From the NCBI RefSeq assembly GCF_023555055.1, contig NZ_JAMJPL010000006.1, positions 1-64,000 of the forward strand: DNA of 64,000 bases. The letters run 5' to 3'. This DNA comes from Marinobacter sp. ATCH36 (GTDB lineage Bacteria > Pseudomonadota > Gammaproteobacteria > Pseudomonadales > Oleiphilaceae). The first letter of the stretch is position 1. Every line of letters starts with the position of its first letter. Positions 63,133 to 64,000 of the stretch are shown piece by piece. A program made the position numbers and the translations under genes. The notes below the pieces were generated by a model, which saw only the letters and a program-made list of their open reading frames with translations, did no database searches and was not told the origin of the DNA.

Positions 63133-63651
63133 TTACATCAGCTCCCGCGAGATCTTCTCCAGCATGAATGTTTCCCGCTGAATTGACTGGCCCATGGTTT
63201 TCTCCTGACGGCCCATCACCTTGCGGTTATGGCTCATCGCCTCGGAAACGGAAATCCAGACGGGCTTCATGCCGTTAGCAATCTCATAGCTTTCCATCCG
63301 CACATCGGCGAGCTCCGGGGCTACATCACACGTGAAGAAGTGGGAAGTCATGTGCATCAGGTCGTATTCTGGTTTCCAGTGCGGGCGGTATTCCTCGATG
63401 AAACCGTAGTGATCTTTCACCTGCACATCGCGAGCGCCGGTTTCTTCTTCGAGCTCACGCTTCAGCGCAATGGTAATTTCCTCGCCTTCATCAATACCGC
63501 CACCGGGCAGGCTGAAATCGTTATAGCGCTCGGTAAACAGCAACAGAATCTTATCCTTCCGAAGTACAATACCGCGCGCCGCATGGCGCCTGAGTGTGCG
63601 GCCTTCTCGGGTAGTCAGGTCGGGGTGGATTAATTCCTGGAGCAGTTTCAT
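63133..63651 (-). CDS. NUDIX hydrolase
   Basis: This 172-residue protein has a complete Nudix box (GGIDEGEEITIALKRELEEETGA, quoted in part: Gx5Ex7REUxEExGU). The N-terminal part (RGIVLRKDKILLLFTERY) is that of MutT-like enzymes. It hydrolyses a nucleoside diphosphate linked to another moiety; the substrate is not determined. It is on the same strand and just upstream of the HelD-like gene. Confidence 0.9.
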   Translation of the reverse strand: MKLLQELIHPDLTTREGRTLRRHAARGIVLRKDKILLLFTERYNDFSLPGGGIDEGEEITIALKRELEEETGARDVQVKDHYGFIEEYRPHWKPEYDLMHMTSHFFTCDVAPELADVRMESYEIANGMKPVWISVSEAMSHNRKVMGRQEKTMGQSIQRETFMLEKISRELM

Positions 63652-63716
63652 GGCAGAATTCCGGTAAGCTGGTTAAAAAAGAACCGCGATTCTACCGGTG
63701 GAGGAAAGAAATTGCA

Positions 63717-63746
63717 CCGCCCGGGCGGAAAACTTGCCCCGGGCGG
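63717..63746 (-). terminator. Terminator after the adenylate-kinase-like gene
   Basis: A 9-bp GC stem (CCGCCCGGG 63717-63725 with CCCGGGCGG 63738-63746) has a 12-base loop. On the minus strand it is followed by a T-containing stretch (GCAATTTCTTTCC). It lies 14 bases beyond the minus-strand stop codon at 63760, where a terminator is expected. Confidence 0.6.
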
Positions 63747-63759
63747 TTGATGGCCATTA

Positions 63760-64000
63760 TCACGCGTCTTTTGGGTAAGGCCTCAGGCCAAGCAGTATCT
63801 CGGCCTTCTCGGTGAGAGGTTGATCCAGCAGTTGCTGATCGGTATACGCTGCCAGCTGCTCACGAAGCAGCGCATAGACCGCTTCGCGATCCTGGCTGGT
63901 GTCGAGCTCAACGCATTTGCCTTTACCCTTGAAGAGTTCCACCGTGGGCAGAGTCTCGGCTTTGAAGGTATCGAATCTTAGCTTCATGGCCTCGACGTTG
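63760..64000 (-). CDS. Adenylate-kinase-like protein, C-terminal part (cut by window edge)
   Basis: The last 80 residues of a nucleoside monophosphate kinase-like protein. The sequence NVEAMKLRFDTFKAETLPTVE, shown in part, matches the R..DN.E..R...Y...T.P...Y pattern of adenylate kinases. It is followed by KGKCVELDTSQDREAVYALLREQL, the usual last strand and helix, plus a C-terminal tail. The reading frame is open to base 64000, so the ATG at 63987 is internal. Family assignment is moderate because the P-loop lies outside the window. Confidence 0.65.
   Translation of the reverse strand, partial: NVEAMKLRFDTFKAETLPTVELFKGKGKCVELDTSQDREAVYALLREQLAAYTDQQLLDQPLTEKAEILLGLRPYPKDA

Noticed and set aside
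1..64000. CRISPR arrays, tRNA or rRNA genes, insertion sequences, prophage
   Set aside because: I saw no regularly spaced repeats, cloverleaf sequences, transposase or integrase motifs in the window; small RNAs cannot be excluded by reading alone.

Overview
The window looks like a chromosomal segment of a marine gammaproteobacterium, most likely Marinobacter or a close relative. This rests on gene content and G+C-rich codon use: duplicated acyl-CoA catabolic operons, a CheV and a PAS-type chemoreceptor, DUF1127 and DUF6482 small proteins, and a proteorhodopsin/carotenoid cluster. No similarity search was run. I recognised no rRNA, tRNA, CRISPR array, integrase or transposase.

Region 1 (1-4.8 kb) is a beta-oxidation set: an N-terminally broken acyl-CoA synthetase, an HSD10-type 3-hydroxyacyl-CoA dehydrogenase, an acyl-CoA dehydrogenase and a thiolase. 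A striking 25-bp inverted-repeat element lies between the last two. Region 2 (4.8-14.2 kb) is mixed: AraC regulator, CheV, alpha/beta hydrolase, a 936-residue FAD/Fe-S D-lactate-type dehydrogenase, an MscS channel, an NAD(P)-binding protein, a DUF1127 protein and a LysR regulator.

Region 3 (14.2-27.5 kb) is one of the two most interesting parts. SDR, acyl-CoA dehydrogenase, aminoglycoside-phosphotransferase-like kinase, DUF6285 protein and acyl-CoA ligase are packed head to tail. This is the gene set of the Pseudomonas levulinate (lva) pathway, in which 4-hydroxyacyl-CoA is phosphorylated and the phosphate eliminated. Here it is followed by a complete branched-chain-amino-acid-type (HAAT) ABC importer, a TetR regulator, a semialdehyde dehydrogenase and a glutarate-type CoA-transferase. 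A 10-bp palindrome sits in the spacer of the predicted promoter. The 3-hydroxyacyl-CoA product could be finished by Region 1 enzymes.

Region 4 (27.5-37 kb) holds a broken START-domain gene joined out of frame to an unknown gene, a PaaG-like crotonase, and a second HAAT importer operon that ends in a long-chain-type acyl-CoA synthetase. Region 5 (37-45 kb) has a LysR regulator divergent from an operon of aldehyde dehydrogenase, atypical M19 'dipeptidase', atypical BCCT transporter, an unrecognised 576-residue protein, a DUF3726-like protein and a RidA protein. This looks like an uncharacterised uptake and catabolic system.

Region 6 (45-54.8 kb) carries a soluble four-PAS chemoreceptor with a good FliA promoter, a DUF6482 protein, and a complete light-driven proton pump cassette: idi divergent from proteorhodopsin, then crtE-crtI-crtB-crtY-blh, enough to make retinal from IPP. 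Region 7 (54.8-64 kb) is housekeeping: TrmH-family methyltransferase, FAD oxidoreductase, RlmE, YdcH-like protein, tandem Usp protein, MFS transporter, HelD-like helicase, NUDIX hydrolase and the C-terminus of an adenylate-kinase-like protein cut by the window edge.
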